A stretch of 64,000 bases of DNA from Gracilariopsis chorda (Eukaryota; Rhodophyta; Florideophyceae; Gracilariales; Gracilariaceae). The notes under the pieces are model-generated. The model ran no database searches, was not told the origin of the DNA, and worked only from the letters and a program-made list of their open reading frames with translations. Below, in pieces: positions 19,384 to 31,900 of the stretch. The stretch spans positions 176,306-240,305 of the forward strand of contig NBIV01000097.1 of assembly GCA_003194525.1 (NCBI GenBank). Direction: 5' to 3'. The translations under genes were made by a program, and so were the position numbers. The first letter of the stretch is position 1. Each line of letters opens with the position of its first letter.

Positions 19384-21157
19384 CTACTGCTCCGCATGAA
19401 CAACGAACTCGCCATAGTTGCCCAGCGGATCCGTCACAATCTCTCCATCCGGCCCTATACAACGCACGGTCAGTGAGCGATCACTATAGTACACGCTCAT
19501 GAAGTTGGGAACAGCAATGTTGCTAAACATCACAGCCTTCTCTCCGGTCAGGTGTGCATTGGACCCATACGAGTTTAGATAGCGCAACGCCTCTCCCTGA
19601 TAAACAGAGAGGAATGCACCAAACGTAGAAGAACCAATGGGTCCGGTGGAGAATTCGTGGATTGCAGGACTTCTTCCGGGGTTGATTCTAGAGAAAATGC
19701 TAGCATGAATATCACCCGCCAGAAACACTACGTTCTTGATGTTCTCCTCCTCGATGAAGCTTAACAGCTCCTTTCGTTCCTTCCAATATCCTTCCCATCT
19801 ATCTCCAGGGGCCAAATACCACTCCATAATCTGCACAGAAGTAATGATAATCTTGAACGTAGAATCACTGTTCTTGAGTCCCATCTTCAACCATTGCTTC
19901 TGCTCCTTACCACGTCTTATCAGCGTCGCGGAAACCGGTCTGATTCACAATCGGTTGAGAGAACAAGTCGCACCCCGAAAGCCCAAGCGCCGCAACCTCC
20001 GGCACAGCTCCGCACAACTCCTCATCCGTCACATTTGGCGGCCGCACAGGCAGCAGACCTATCGCCGGGACCTGTGTATCTCGATACTGTCTCAAATCCA
20101 ACATGAAAACCTCCACATGCTTTCCAACACGAATGCGACGAAAGAAACGCGTCTCAGGGCTCCTCAGCCCCGGTGCTGGGTCATCGCTTTGAAGCTTGTT
20201 TCCGGGCGTGACGCCGTTCATCTCAAAGAAAGCCTTCCGACCAAACAGGTACTGAGCCTCAATCTTGTGCTTGGAAGTCGTATCTGGTAGTTGCACATCC
20301 GCAGACAGTATGGTATCCTGAATGCGACGCGGGTTGCCGTCTTGTCCCACAAAGTTGTCGTTGACTTCGTGATCATCCCACACGGAAAAGATCGGGATAG
20401 AGCGGAGGACTTCTGGAAAGCCTTCTCCTGTGTACGCGCTGGAGCGCTGGTCGACGTACAGCGAATTGTAGTAGTCTGCGGTGGTATTGGGGATGCGGCA
20501 ACACCTGTTGACTTGGTCAAAGGTGGCGTTCTCGGATAACCAGAACCTATCGGCATACACGGCGTCTCCGTTGAAGATGGCGAAGTCAGGGCTATTATGG
20601 GTGACATAACGGTTGAGCGCGGCACTGACAGGGTACGGATTGCGGTTGGCACAACTCATGTGCACGAAGGAAAACTGGCGTTCATCTTGATAGTCTCGCA
20701 GGGTAACGAATGAACCAAGCGGCGATTTGACAGCAGTCTCGGAGGTGAATTGGTAATAGTACTTGGTGTTGGCGTCAAGGTCTGATAAGAACAGCTTTGC
20801 GACATAAGCTCCTGGGTTTTCACGAGGGTCTATGCCGGCGTAGGACACCGCTTGAAGTGAGTGGTTGGCGATGACTGCTGTGAGTTGGGGGTCTGTGGCG
20901 ACAAGCACCTGAGCAACGGTGCGTTCTGATGAGGATGTACGACAATCGGACGAGGCGAGACTTGCTTGAATGATAGCGCTGTTGTTGGTTACATCTCCGG
21001 ATTGAAGGCTGAATTGGCAGGCGGGTGCAAGGACGAACAATACCGAAAGACCGAGGATGGACGCCACATGAGAACACACCATTGCTGAAGGTCGATGATG
21101 GTAGTAGTGGCGGCTGGGGTAAATTGCAGCTTCGTGCTTGGAGAATTTAAAGTGCAT
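19384..21157 (-). pseudogene. phoD-like: PhoD-type secreted alkaline phosphatase, one frameshift
   Basis: Two minus-strand frames join into one phosphatase of about 590 residues. The first (21157-19907) may start at the ATG at 21157 or, better, at 21082, where MVCSHVASILGLSVLFVLAPA forms a signal peptide. It has the beta-sandwich N-terminal domain of PhoD and metal-site motifs NGDAVYAD and WDDHEVNDN. The second (to 19384) continues with KQWLKMGLKNS and AGDIHASIFS, the last metal-site motif. PhoD enzymes hydrolyse phosphodiesters and monoesters outside the cell and use Ca and Fe. The frames part near 19905: one surplus base after the codon for W in DKTW turns the expected EQKQWL stretch out of frame. 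The rest is undamaged, so this is either a recent pseudogene or a sequencing error. A short intron is unlikely. Confidence 0.8.
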
Positions 21158-22104
21158 GCATCATGCATGCTGATCACGGCTGGCACTGCTCACCTCGGGT
21201 AGCAGATGCGCGTTTTTTTCTGGGACAAATCCTTTCGCAATGAGTTGTGCCATGTGCCACTCATGGCCGTGATCATGGAGATGCGCGACATGGGGAGACG
21301 ATGGCTGGTGTGGCGAAAGTAAGATGTGAAAGAACCTCTTTCGATGATGACGGCGCGCCTGACGAAGAACTTCGTATCGATAATGGTCTGGCAAGCTGCG
21401 AAGTGACCTGTCCGTAGATAACGTGGCACGCTCGGAAGGGTTTTTGAGAAGAAAAACCCTCGGAAGGGGTCACGTGAATCTATTTGTACCGGCCTTGCAC
21501 AACGCTTCTGGGATCGGTAGCAAATCTCATCGTTCCTACCCATCCACATCACACTCGTACTGCCACTTCGGATGGGGCTCGCCGAAGCGCTGCTAGATCT
21601 GCAGTGTACGAGCAGACCCCTATCCCGGCCACGACCAAGCTCGTTTGAGGTTGCCGGTTTCCATTCCACCATATTGCGTACCCTTCTCTCCCACCTTTGT
21701 TCACTTCGAGCATGCGGACCTGAAGCTTATGACCATCCTTGGCACACGTAAAGTTCTCTCGTTCTATCTGATAGCACGCCTGGCCCCATTCATCGTGCCG
21801 CCAGAAATGTTCAAAACTCTATAGAATCCGCATATGCTCTCATTCACAGACGGTACCGTTTACCTGAGACCAACCTTCATCCCACTTCACTGCTGTACGT
21901 GTAGACGGATTACTGGCATCCATCCGAAGGACACCTACTGATCTGTTTGTTCACTCTTCGCTGTGGACCTCGCCCAATTCCTGTTTAAGTGCCTGCGCTG
22001 CGTCTTTCTGGATTTCTGTTGGCGTTTCCTTTCGGCATTCTGCAAAGCTCGGATTCCTGGTTCAGCTGGCATTGGGGCCCTACGCAGTTGTCGGAGACCC
22101 GAGC
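21158..22104. other. Intergenic stretch
   Basis: Begins with a palindromic GCATGCATCATGCATGC near 21154-21170, just upstream of the phosphatase gene. No gene recognised. The right part may include the 3' end of the LINE that follows. Confidence 0.45.
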
Positions 22105-24560
22105 CTGTCAGTTACTGTTCGGCTGTCGGGTTCAAAGCTGATCTGTTCTCCCTCACCCCAAAAGTTGTCATGGTTCGCAAAGCTTCTTCAAGCAGAATCT
22201 CTGTGTCAATCCTTATCGAAATACACAACTTCGCTGCTTGAGCAGCTGATATGTCGTCTATACTAGGAAGATTGACTAGGTCTCTCAACTGATCTAATGG
22301 TGTCGACGTCACATACCCGGTTTGGAAGCGAAGTGCTTCATTTCCAGCTCGCTCTAGTAGGGCAGCGACTGAGGTTTTAGTGGAATTCGGTATCAGTGCC
22401 CATGCTGCATACCCTGCGATTGGCTCTGCAAAACCAACCCTAAGTGTCTCCATTGTTTTCCGGCGGCACCCCATGCTTTTCCTGCCATCCTCCTCTGTAT
22501 CCAGCAGCCGTTCGTATACCGTTTCGTGACTTCTTGCAAGTGGTTTCGAAAGCTTGAGCGAGAGTCCAAGAGCACCCCCAGGAACCTCGCGTTCTCGACA
22601 GGGTGCACTTCGTGTACATATATACTGTAACATATAGGCTATATTGGATTTGCTTCCAGTTCGTATATGTGAGCGGCACCACAAGTCTTTTATGGGTTCA
22701 GCATGACTTCGCCTTAGGGCAGGTCTTCCAGCCTTTCGATGACACTTTGCAGTTGTAAGCAGTCTTAAATTGTCTTTCCTGCTGCCCAAAACGCTGTGTC
22801 ATCTGCCAACAAACTTGTCATAACCACACCGCCGTCCCTCGTGGCCTCAACCAGTAGGTCGTAGATGAACGCAATCCATAGACCTGTGGATAGGGTTGCG
22901 CCCTGCAGCAACATTCATCGCACCACCCTTTCCAGGCGGAGTGCTGTATTCGATCTGCTTCTCCACTGCCTGTCCACGATAAAGGCACCACAGGAGCAAT
23001 GAACTGTTCATTTGTCCCAGCTTGACCAGCAGCTGATGGTGGCGCGCACTGCCGTACGCCGTACTAAAGTCACAAAACTCTGCAAAGGTGTGCTTTTCCT
23101 GGTTCCATCCATTCGTGATGTCTTCACATAGAGCGGCAAACTGCTCTTCCGTCGAGCGGTTCATACGAACCCTGCTAGTGCGGTGGGAGCAAAGGTTCCC
23201 GCCAACTCATGTAGATCCTGCTAATCATCTTTTCAGCCAGTCTTGCGACAGCAGTGGTTACGGGATGAGCAGAAACTTGTGCAGTGCTACCGGCTTTAGT
23301 ATGGGTAAGGGTGTCACCTTCCGCCATGTTGCCGGAGTTTCTGACTCACTTTCTACGTGATCTGGGCCGCCGATCCTTCGTTCGTTCATCTCTCAAAAAG
23401 CGCGTCGTCCAAGTTTTCAGCCGTGAAGACAGTTTGTTGTCCATCCTTTGACCCGTCGCTCGCAGTCGCCAGGAAGACAGCGGTATTTGTTCCTGTATTC
23501 TACCTCCTTCTCTCATACACATCCCTTTTTCACTTCTTGCTTTAGGAACAATTTAGCGCGCGTCTAGTCCTTCAAGTGATGGCCTCCGGATGAGCATGTA
23601 GAGGTGCTTGTGCGCCCTCGCTCGTCCATCGACCCGGCAAGCTGCCAAGGGTTCCCGTTATCCGATCTACCATCTGGGGCTGAGACCATTCTCCTCCAAG
23701 TTTCTCTCTTCAACCGGTCCAGTGTTATTTTCGTTTCCCATGTGGCCTCTTGCAATGCCACCCTAGCCTCTTCTGACGGCTCTGATTGCAAGGCTGTGTA
23801 TGCCTATGTCCTCCTTTCCACGGCCTCTGCGGCAGCTTGACACCACCACGGGACTTCTCTATTGCGTCTAGCGCTTGGTACTGCTCGCCACGCAACTTTG
23901 AGTATAGCCGCGGTTAGAACACTATTCTCTTAGTCAATACTCCACCCTAGTTTTGGCGCATTTGCCTCACTTGTTTCTATCACCTCCTGGAACTGAACCC
24001 AATCGGCCTTTGCGACCCATTCTTTCTTGTTATGCACCAGCGCGGAACTTGGTCCCACTTGCAGATTAGTTATGAATATGCGGTGGTCCGAAGAGGGCAC
24101 TGGAAGAACCGGCCAATCTGCGTACTCAGCCCAATTACGCGGTACGGCAGATATGCGTATTCCGCTCCTTGTGCCAGTTGACGGCTCCGTCCTCGCTGGG
24201 ACGTTGTCTCGCTTCAGCGCAATGCGTCGAGTAAACTCGAGTGCTTCTTCTAGGGCTACTCCAGCACCCCCTCACTCTTGTAAGGGAATTACGAACCACA
24301 GGTGTTGCTATCTGCTACCGTCATGTCTTGTTCGCAAATGTCGCTGATCCAAGTGTCCGCCAAAGGTTGGGGCGAGGCATATACGTTGGAAAGTCATGGG
24401 ACGCCTTTCTCTATTCTTAGTATTGCAGTAATTGCGTCGATTCCCGGTCTAAGGTGTTTTGCCTCAACGAGACCCACCCCCAGACCGCGTCGCTGGTAGA
24501 TAGCCACTCACTTTCCGCGTCCATCTGCTAGGGTAGAGTGTTGATGTCGATCGCATCTTC
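22105..24560 (-). mobile_element. Decayed LINE-type non-LTR retrotransposon
   Basis: Read on the minus strand from right to left there are fragments, in several frames, in the order expected of a LINE ORF2. An endonuclease-like piece (GVGLVEAKHLRPGID, about 24480, and a following SDHRIFI block near 24090) comes first, then a linker region (KKEWVAKADWVQFQEV; KRETWRR; NPWQLAGSMD). Next are reverse transcriptase blocks: VARLAEKMISR, NRSTEEQFAALCEDI, FAEFCDFSTAYG (normally the D of motif A), a QGATLSTGLW block and LLADD at about 22797-22811. The thumb/C-terminal part is PIAGYAAWALIPNSTKTS ... GYVTSTPLDQLRDL. Many frameshifts and stops make it inactive. Ends, poly-A tail and target duplication were not found. 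Confidence 0.75.
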
Positions 24561-26710
24561 CGACCACAGTGCATCATAGTACGGGTGGTGTTTTGTCTTC
24601 GTTTCTCAGAGGAATTTTCTGGATGCATAGAACATTGGGCTTTCCTCGTTATGTAGAAGAGCCCTCTTTGGCCGAAAGCAGATGATTTGCATGACGGTTA
24701 CAAACGATACCAACGGTACGTTTGGTATGTACCAACGCCGGCGGTAATCTTGCGCAATTTTTCTTGTTTTTTCGATGACCGAGGCGTTATTTATCTCCGT
24801 GAGTGAGCCGATCGCCACCCCGTCTCTCCCCCGACTACGCAGGGAAGATGGGCACACCGCGAGAGGGTGGATCGGCTTGTGCCCACCCCTCCACCTCCCC
24901 CACCCCCCTCCAATCAACAAAAGCACGGCTGGTGACACCGAGTCCTTGGGCAGTAACTGTGCTCCATGCAGTCGAAGATCAGTACAATTTCGATACAACT
25001 TAGAAGAAACACCAAGGTGAAGATGATACAGGCTGCGATGACAATCACCATGTTGATAAGCGAAGAGCTCCACCTTGTTCGATTCGGGTTAGGTGAAATC
25101 GCTGTTCAGACAAGTCTAGTAACCACTGACACGCCTCGAGGGCTAGAGTGGTGATAAGCAAAGGACTCCACATTCCACCTTGTTCGGTTTGGGTTAAATT
25201 ATATTGCCCATTCGATCAGTCCAGTAACTACATACAAGCTTTGAGACGCGGAGCAATAACAGGACGGCGACGTCTCAGATTTCTCTACAAGAATGGACAG
25301 AGCGAGCGAGGCATCGAACCAAGCGAACAAGGATCTCTAGTTCTTTGCGGCGCTCGAATTTGCGCACGAGAACACTAGCGGCGCAATGTCCACGCTGATG
25401 ACGAACAGCGCGAACAAACCTTTGATGATCAAGCACAATGTCCTCGTTCTTCGCCGTTGTCTACCCTCCTGATAGCGGACATCGAGAGCCATGTGCGCCC
25501 ATACCCCAATAGAGGTAAGAAGGTCTGTTAACCCTCCACCGATGGGCCGGAACGCATCAGATAATGACGGTTTTTCCGGGCTTGGCATCAACTATGTTTC
25601 GTTGTTCATAGCAATTGCCAGCTGGTGTTCCCCCGTCCAGTTGATACATATTTTTGCCCATAGTTGAAGAGCTTGGCGCATTCCTCGCCATGAGCGTTGT
25701 TGTTTATTGTATCGCCGTTGTCATGATCACTCTACAGCTGCGGAAGAATAAGAAGATCTCTTTTGAGACCGGTCTGTTCTGTAGTGCTACGGTTCTACTA
25801 CGAACGTATCCATCGTGATGGCGCTCAATGACCATAAGCGGTGTAAGTGTACGATATGCGGCAAAGACGTTTACCCCCTCAAGATCGCTCGACATACCGA
25901 CAAAATGACTTGTACATAGCGTTCGGTTCGTGACTGCAACGGCTATCGCTGGTGCTATACTGCCCTCGCTTTGACGAGTCGGGAAGTGTTCTGCAATGTG
26001 CTGAGGCTCTATTGCATAGCCTTTGTATCAGCAAGAAGAAAAATGCATGCACCCGATGGCATATCAGTGGTCTCACGAGTGTCTCCAACGGACAGACAAG
26101 CGATACGGCATGTTTGCATCGATAGCTCACCATTACCGGACATTTAGGGTCCTTTGCCCTGCGTGACGTACGGAGGTGCCCTCCCTCTTTTACGAACGCG
26201 CATACATTAATTCCTCGTAGAGCGGGGGTTTGCTAAGAACCCCGACAACCTAGAATACTTACTCCTATACTGTAGCCTCGAACTACAAACCAGTAGCCGT
26301 GCCACACTCACTGCGCTACGTATGATACGAAGAAAGTATTTGGTCCCGTAGGTTTGTGTTTCCAACGACTATCGGCTTTTTCTCTGCACCTCTTCATTCA
26401 CCCTGTAGAGATCGTCGGTGAAGGGGCACACCACGACAAGGCGCTTCGCATGTACCACGTTGGCCGCCACAGAAACCATTGACGACGTCCCTTCGACGAA
26501 CCCAATCTTCATATCATCGGCGAGACCAGACATAAGAACCTGCGCGTAGCTTGTATCATCATCCGACCCCAGCGTAGTCCTCCGAGAAACCCCTGGAAAA
26601 CGCCCGTCCAGAGGCTCCATTGGAGCTCTTCCTTCGAGGGAAAAAATTCAGGGAAATGGCGGTTGGATTTTCTAGCTAGGTCAGACAAGAGGCTCGTGAC
26701 CGACTGCATA
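24561..26710. other. 2.1 kb intergenic stretch with a diverged duplication
   Basis: No intact gene. Around 24708-24735 is a cluster of TACC/GGTA inverted motifs. Positions 25055-25142 and 25151-25243 are two diverged direct copies of one unit, sharing CCACCTTGTTCG and a CAGTCCAGTAAC-like block. The minus strand at 26370-26740 contains open frames of unknown nature that end at the Tc1 element insertion point. Confidence 0.5.
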
Positions 26711-28262
26711 CAGTGCGCGAAATCTCTATACGACACCCCCCTGATTTAAAAGCAACGGCTTTATGTAATGTCTCACGAGGTGTAAACTTTTACTAATCTA
26801 TTCGTTACATAGAACAGTACTGAACGAGATAGAAAAACAATAAAACAAACTGTTACACAACCTTTCATTTCAAAACGGCTACCAAAAGCCGCGCAACCCC
26901 TATACGACATAATAAAGAATATATATCTTGCAGTAGTGCTACTAGTAGCGTAGTCTTTCTACACATTCCATTGCTTTCTACACACTTCCTTCTTTCTATC
27001 CATCCACATTTTCTTTAAAAAAAACATGCCACGCGGCACTTATTTGTCGGAGAAGGAAAAAGGCCAAATTGGAGCATTCAGGAAGACAGGATGGTCAATT
27101 TCCGCCATATCACGTGAAGTGAAGCGTAGCAAAGATGTCGTCAAGCGGTACTTAGACAATACCAAAGGATATGGGACTAAAAAACCCACCAACAAGAAGG
27201 GAAAAATAACCCCAGCAGCTCGACGACTGCTGGTTCGTAAAGCATCGAAGGGCGAACAAACTGCGTCCCAGCTAAAAGTCGCACTCCAATTGCCTATATC
27301 AAAACGTAGAGTCCAACAGATAATCTCTGCAGAGGAACACTTTAAATATAAAAAGGTGAAACAGGCTCCTCCTCTAACCGACATTCACAAAACAAACCGT
27401 TTGAATTGGGCTCGGAAAAGGCATGCGTGGTGACTTGGAGAATCGGGCCGTGTTGTGTTTTCCGATGAAAAAAAATTCAACTTGGATGGTCCTGATGGTT
27501 TTGCTTACTACTGGCATGATATGAGGAAGGAAGAAAGGGTGATGTCGAAGAGACAGAAAGGTGGTGGTGGAGTGATGGTTTGGGGAGCTTTTTCTGAAAA
27601 AGGTGTCAGCAAACTAGCTGTGTTAGTTGGCAATCAGGACTCTAAGAAGTATGTTGAAACCTTGAAAAACTATTTGCTACCTTATTCGCAAACTGTTTGC
27701 GGGACAGGATGGATTTTTCAGCAAGACAATGCAGCAATTCATACTTCTAAGTTTACTAAGGACTGGTTTGAGACTAACAATTTGGATGTTATGGAGTGGC
27801 CAGCACGTAGTCCTGATCTCAATCCGATTGAGAATCTTTGGGGAATTCTGGCTAGGCGAGTTTATGCTAATGCAAAACAGTTTGATACTGTTGTTGAGCT
27901 TACAGAATGCATTTTGTCAGAATGGGACAAAATTGATCGCGTCACGTGCTACAATCTTGTCAAAAGCATGACAAAGCGTTGTGCTACTGTCTTAGAGAGA
28001 CAGGGAATGAAAACAGACTACTAGATTTGTTCCTTGATGTTCGAAACGTTGCTACGTGCACACCTGTCGTATAGGGATTGCGCTGTCTCAGGTAGCCTTT
28101 TTAAAGAAAAGTAAGTTTGTGTTTGCCTGTTTTATTTGAAAGTGTGTCCATTTATTTGATTCCAGATGTAGAGGAACTGGACAAAGTTTCAAGCTTGTAA
28201 TGTTTACAGAAAGCTCTTTGTTGTCATTTTAGGGGGGTGTCGTATAGATATTTCGCGCACTG
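26711..28262 (+). mobile_element. Tc1/mariner transposon, 1552 bp, near-intact
   Basis: Terminal inverted repeats of 32 bp (26711-26742 and 28231-28262) match at 31 positions and begin CAGTGCGCGAAAT. Both ends are flanked by TA (26709-26710, 28263-28264), the target duplication of Tc1/mariner elements. One plus-strand transposase gene fills most of the interior. Confidence 0.95.
27026..28024 (+). pseudogene. Tc1-type DD34E transposase with one nonsense codon
   Basis: One continuous frame of 332 codons from ATG 27026 to TAG 28022-28024, broken only by a TGA at 27431-27433. The N-terminal third is a helix-turn-helix DNA-binding region (SEKEKGQIGAFRKTGWSISA). The catalytic triad is complete: D in [10 protein letters not shown] in [11 protein letters not shown] and E in [12 protein letters not shown], with 34 residues between the second and third, as in the Tc1 family. 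Length is as in active relatives. With terminal repeats still 31/32 identical, the copy looks recent. The TGA could be one C-to-T or G-to-A type change. Confidence 0.9.
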
Positions 28263-28989
28263 TACACTATCTAAACTACGTGCTGTTAGCCGGGGGCCTC
28301 TTCACGACTTTCTACGAAGGTACTGCCACAGAACGAAGATCAGACCCGGATAGGCTGTGCCGTAGAAGACGGCATGGCCAGGTCTTACGGGGTTCGAGAG
28401 CGCATCCAGGAAGCACGACGGTGACTAATCTTTCTCTCTGTGGCCTCTGAGGCTCGCCGTCCTCTCCGTCAGCATCCGTTCTCCCGTCTTCTTTGTTCTC
28501 AGCTTGCAGCAAGCAGAAGGTGGAACGCTGCACAGCGTTACAAGTGGCACCGGCTGTGCCGGCTGTGTCAGGCGGCTGGCGCTATCTTTAGAAAAGACTT
28601 GTAAACGGAACCAAGTACTTGTGCGTGTAGATCCCGTGAACATGACTGCCTGATTTCTACGATGCCGCAAACCTCCGTTCAGCTCACGTTCAACTGGACC
28701 GGATACCTGTGGGTAGTAGCCCTTGATCGTCCGGCACCGCCTACTGGAGAGTACGGAAAGGATAAAGGTGACTCAAAAACTGCTATGGGGCCCATGATTA
28801 GGCTAACGTTATCGACCTCCATGGCCACGCCGCCAACAGCCCCGTCGTGGCGATTCCAGTACGCAATCGAAAAAAACTCCAGCCAAGTGACACCACGTAT
28901 ATCCTACATGTCTTTCTGATACACACTTTCGTAGTGCTCAACGCAACCGCTCTTCAACGTCCGTGTTCGTCAACATTCACCTCCGCACC
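28263..28989 (-). other. Intergenic stretch with a decayed minus-strand coding remnant
   Basis: Between the Tc1 element and the NB-ARC gene. On the minus strand, about 28900-28680 reads as a 70-codon protein-like stretch (VTWLEFFSIAYWNRHDGAVG ... SLIMGPIAVFESP) that ends in a stop. Lower down, other frames continue with mixed composition towards the transposon. I do not recognise it; it may be the remains of a gene into which the Tc1 element jumped. The NB-ARC promoter must also lie here, but no TATA box is visible. Confidence 0.35.
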
Positions 28990-31900
28990 ATGTCAGGCCT
29001 CGAAGTTGTGGGGCTTGTGTTAGGCCTGCTCGGGCCGCTTGGACAGGCCATAGATCTCACCATCCAAATTCGTCAACGTCGCTCAGCGCAGCGCTCCAAT
29101 TCCCAGGCAACAGATCAGTTGCTAAACCGTTTGAATGAACAAAAACACCAACTATCTCAACTACGCGATGAGCTTTCTCAAAATTCTCTAGCACTTCCAC
29201 CTGTCAACCTCAAGCAATTTCAGTGTGAAATGCGCCGTGTGCATCAACTTTTCGTCCAACTGAGTGCTGCCCTATCTGATATTACTACCCGACTTTCTCC
29301 ACGATTATTCTTGTCGTGCGTGTCGCAATTCTGCGCAGCCACGTCAGTTTCCTCCGATTTGGAAGATATCTCTGCTAAACTGTTCCAAGCCGAACAAATC
29401 ATAATCTCCGTGCGTTCCCTATTTGTGCTTGTGTCTACCATTGAAACGCGAACTGACGAAATTATTAGACATCAATCCGGAAAGATAAACGCACTACAGG
29501 AAACCATTACCGACAGACTCAATGACAACACACTCGCTCTCAATTCACATAACGATATCTTCACTCCATTCAAAGCGAGAGCCTGGGTACCACTCCACAC
29601 GGTTTGCGATTTTGATGCTTGTGACCAAAACGGCAAGCCTGACACTGTTTTAGCCCATTTGAAGCTCCAAGTGTTGTCGGTCGACCAAACTGATAGCTTT
29701 ATGATATCAGTATATGGAGAAGGTGGCATTGGAAAGACCACCACCATCAACGCTCTTTCATTGCACCCTGAAATTCGCACATGCTACGTGGATGGGATCT
29801 ACACCATCACCCTTGGTTTGGATGCCACCGAAGCAACTTTAGTTCTTGAGCTATGCAAGATTGTGCGTCAGTCTGGTGGCCGACGTTTGGCTAACACGCT
29901 TCAAGGAAAGGAGCTAAAAAAAGATGTATTGTTAGGTGCAGCTGACTGGTTTCGAAATAGAAAGTTCTTGCTTGTTGTCGATGACGTGTGGAACATACCA
30001 GGCCAGGGTAAGAACATTATTTATGAACTTTACGATTTTGTGGCAGTGGGCGATCATAGCGCGCTTGTTTACACCACTCGTGACGTAGAGTTGGCTATTT
30101 TGGCCAAGGCGTACAAGTTAACGCGATGGGAAGGGCTTTCTTCACGTAAGCTCCTTCTCAAGTTTGCTGGCTATGTTGATGAGCACCACGACCAGCTCCA
30201 CGAGGATAATGTTATTGACTGCTTGCTTGAAAGGTGTCAAGGCTTACCAGTATTGTTGTCAGTAGTTGGAAGGATCATCGGTGAGACCGTAGCCGCTGTG
30301 GAAGGAGATTCAAAGCTTGTTTGGAAATGGTTCATGACACAACAGCACGAACTGATAGACCTTGAAGTGGACCGCTATGGTTCAGTGAAATCCATCTTCC
30401 TGTCTGCGTTAAGGGCGCTTGACAATTACCATGGAGTTGGAAAATTTCGCTTCGAACTTCGTCACACGTTCGTCGAGATGCACCGCGCTCTGTGTGTCAT
30501 TCAAAAGCAGGAATGGGCGCCATTATCAATTTTAAGTTTTCTATGGAAGTTGGAAGACGAAACACAGGCTGCACAAGTCTTGCGACCTTTCGCCTCAGTT
30601 GGCTTGCTCATCAGCCTATTTAAGGGAGAGGGCGACAAAGCAGTACAAGGGGCTGCGATGCACGACCTTTTTCTTGACTACGAGAAAAGGGAAGCAGAAC
30701 ACCGCGGAGAGATGACAGACTGGCATCGAAGTGTCGTTGACGGCTATGTCAAGAACTGGAGTCTTGGAGACGGTACTGAACATGGGTGTCGGGAGTGGTG
30801 GCGTGTCAATCCCGACGATGCTTCCTATTTCAGACAGAACATTGTACGCCATCTTGGAGAAGCTGGACTGGGGCAAGAGATGGCTACTCTTGTTTCCAGG
30901 CCGCAATGGATTGAAAAACGGGTGAGAGAAGATGGCTTCATGTTGTATCTCCAAGATTTGAATTTTGCAATCAACCGTTGTGAAAAAGATGAGAGTCTGG
31001 GCACAGAGGAAGGCATGAAGACGATTGAGCTCAAGCTTGTCAAGAAAGCTTTGCGTCTGAGTTACGATTACATCCATGACATAAGTGAAGGAGATGTCGA
31101 AGTCTGGTTTCAGTTGCATGCAAGGTTGTTTGACATGGCAGCGATGAATAGATCCATTGAGTCCTATGTCAATTACATAGCAACGCACGCACCGAGACCT
31201 TGGCTACAGCTTGATGGAGGTTGCTTGACACCCACGACAGAAGGAATTGATATTGTTGCTTCGCATGATTCGTCCGTGAGGTGTTTGAAAGTTTCGGCCG
31301 ATAATAAGACTTGGCTTGCCGGGGGAAGTAATGGAAGCCTTCACGGAGGAAGCGTAGGTGAGATCATCGAGGGAAACGTGAAATTTACAGCACACAATTC
31401 CAGTGTCATCTGTGTTGCCCGTAGTGCAAATGGTAAACTTGCTGCTTCTGGTTCGGTTGACGGAAGTCTCAAGATGTGGAAAGTTGATGGGAATGACTAC
31501 TCATTGATTGAAACCGTATATCACACCAGGGCGGTGAACGGAATTGCATTTAGTGCGAATAACCAAATGATTGTTTCATGTGGGCAAGATGGAAAGATTT
31601 GTACATGGAATGTAACGAAGGTACAGGGTGACTCTTCGTCTGTAAATTGTGTGGAGCGTGCACATGAAGGTGGCAACGTTCGAGCAATAGGACTGTTAAA
31701 CGACAATATATTTGTTTCCGGAGGGGATGATAAGAGAATAAGATTCTGGAACTTGGACCTATCTGAGAGAAAAGAATGCGAAATTGGTTGTGGAAGTCGA
31801 GTGTTTGCAATCGCCGTGAGCAGTGATGGACGTACTCTAGCCGCGGGCCTAGAAGACTGCACCGTACGAGTATGGAAAGTGAATGAAGATGGAGAGGTAT

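Noticed and set aside
19905-19907. Short intron or programmed frameshift in the phosphatase
   Set aside because: The gap is a single base, far too short for an intron, and no slippery heptamer or downstream structure is evident. Kept only as a checkable possibility.
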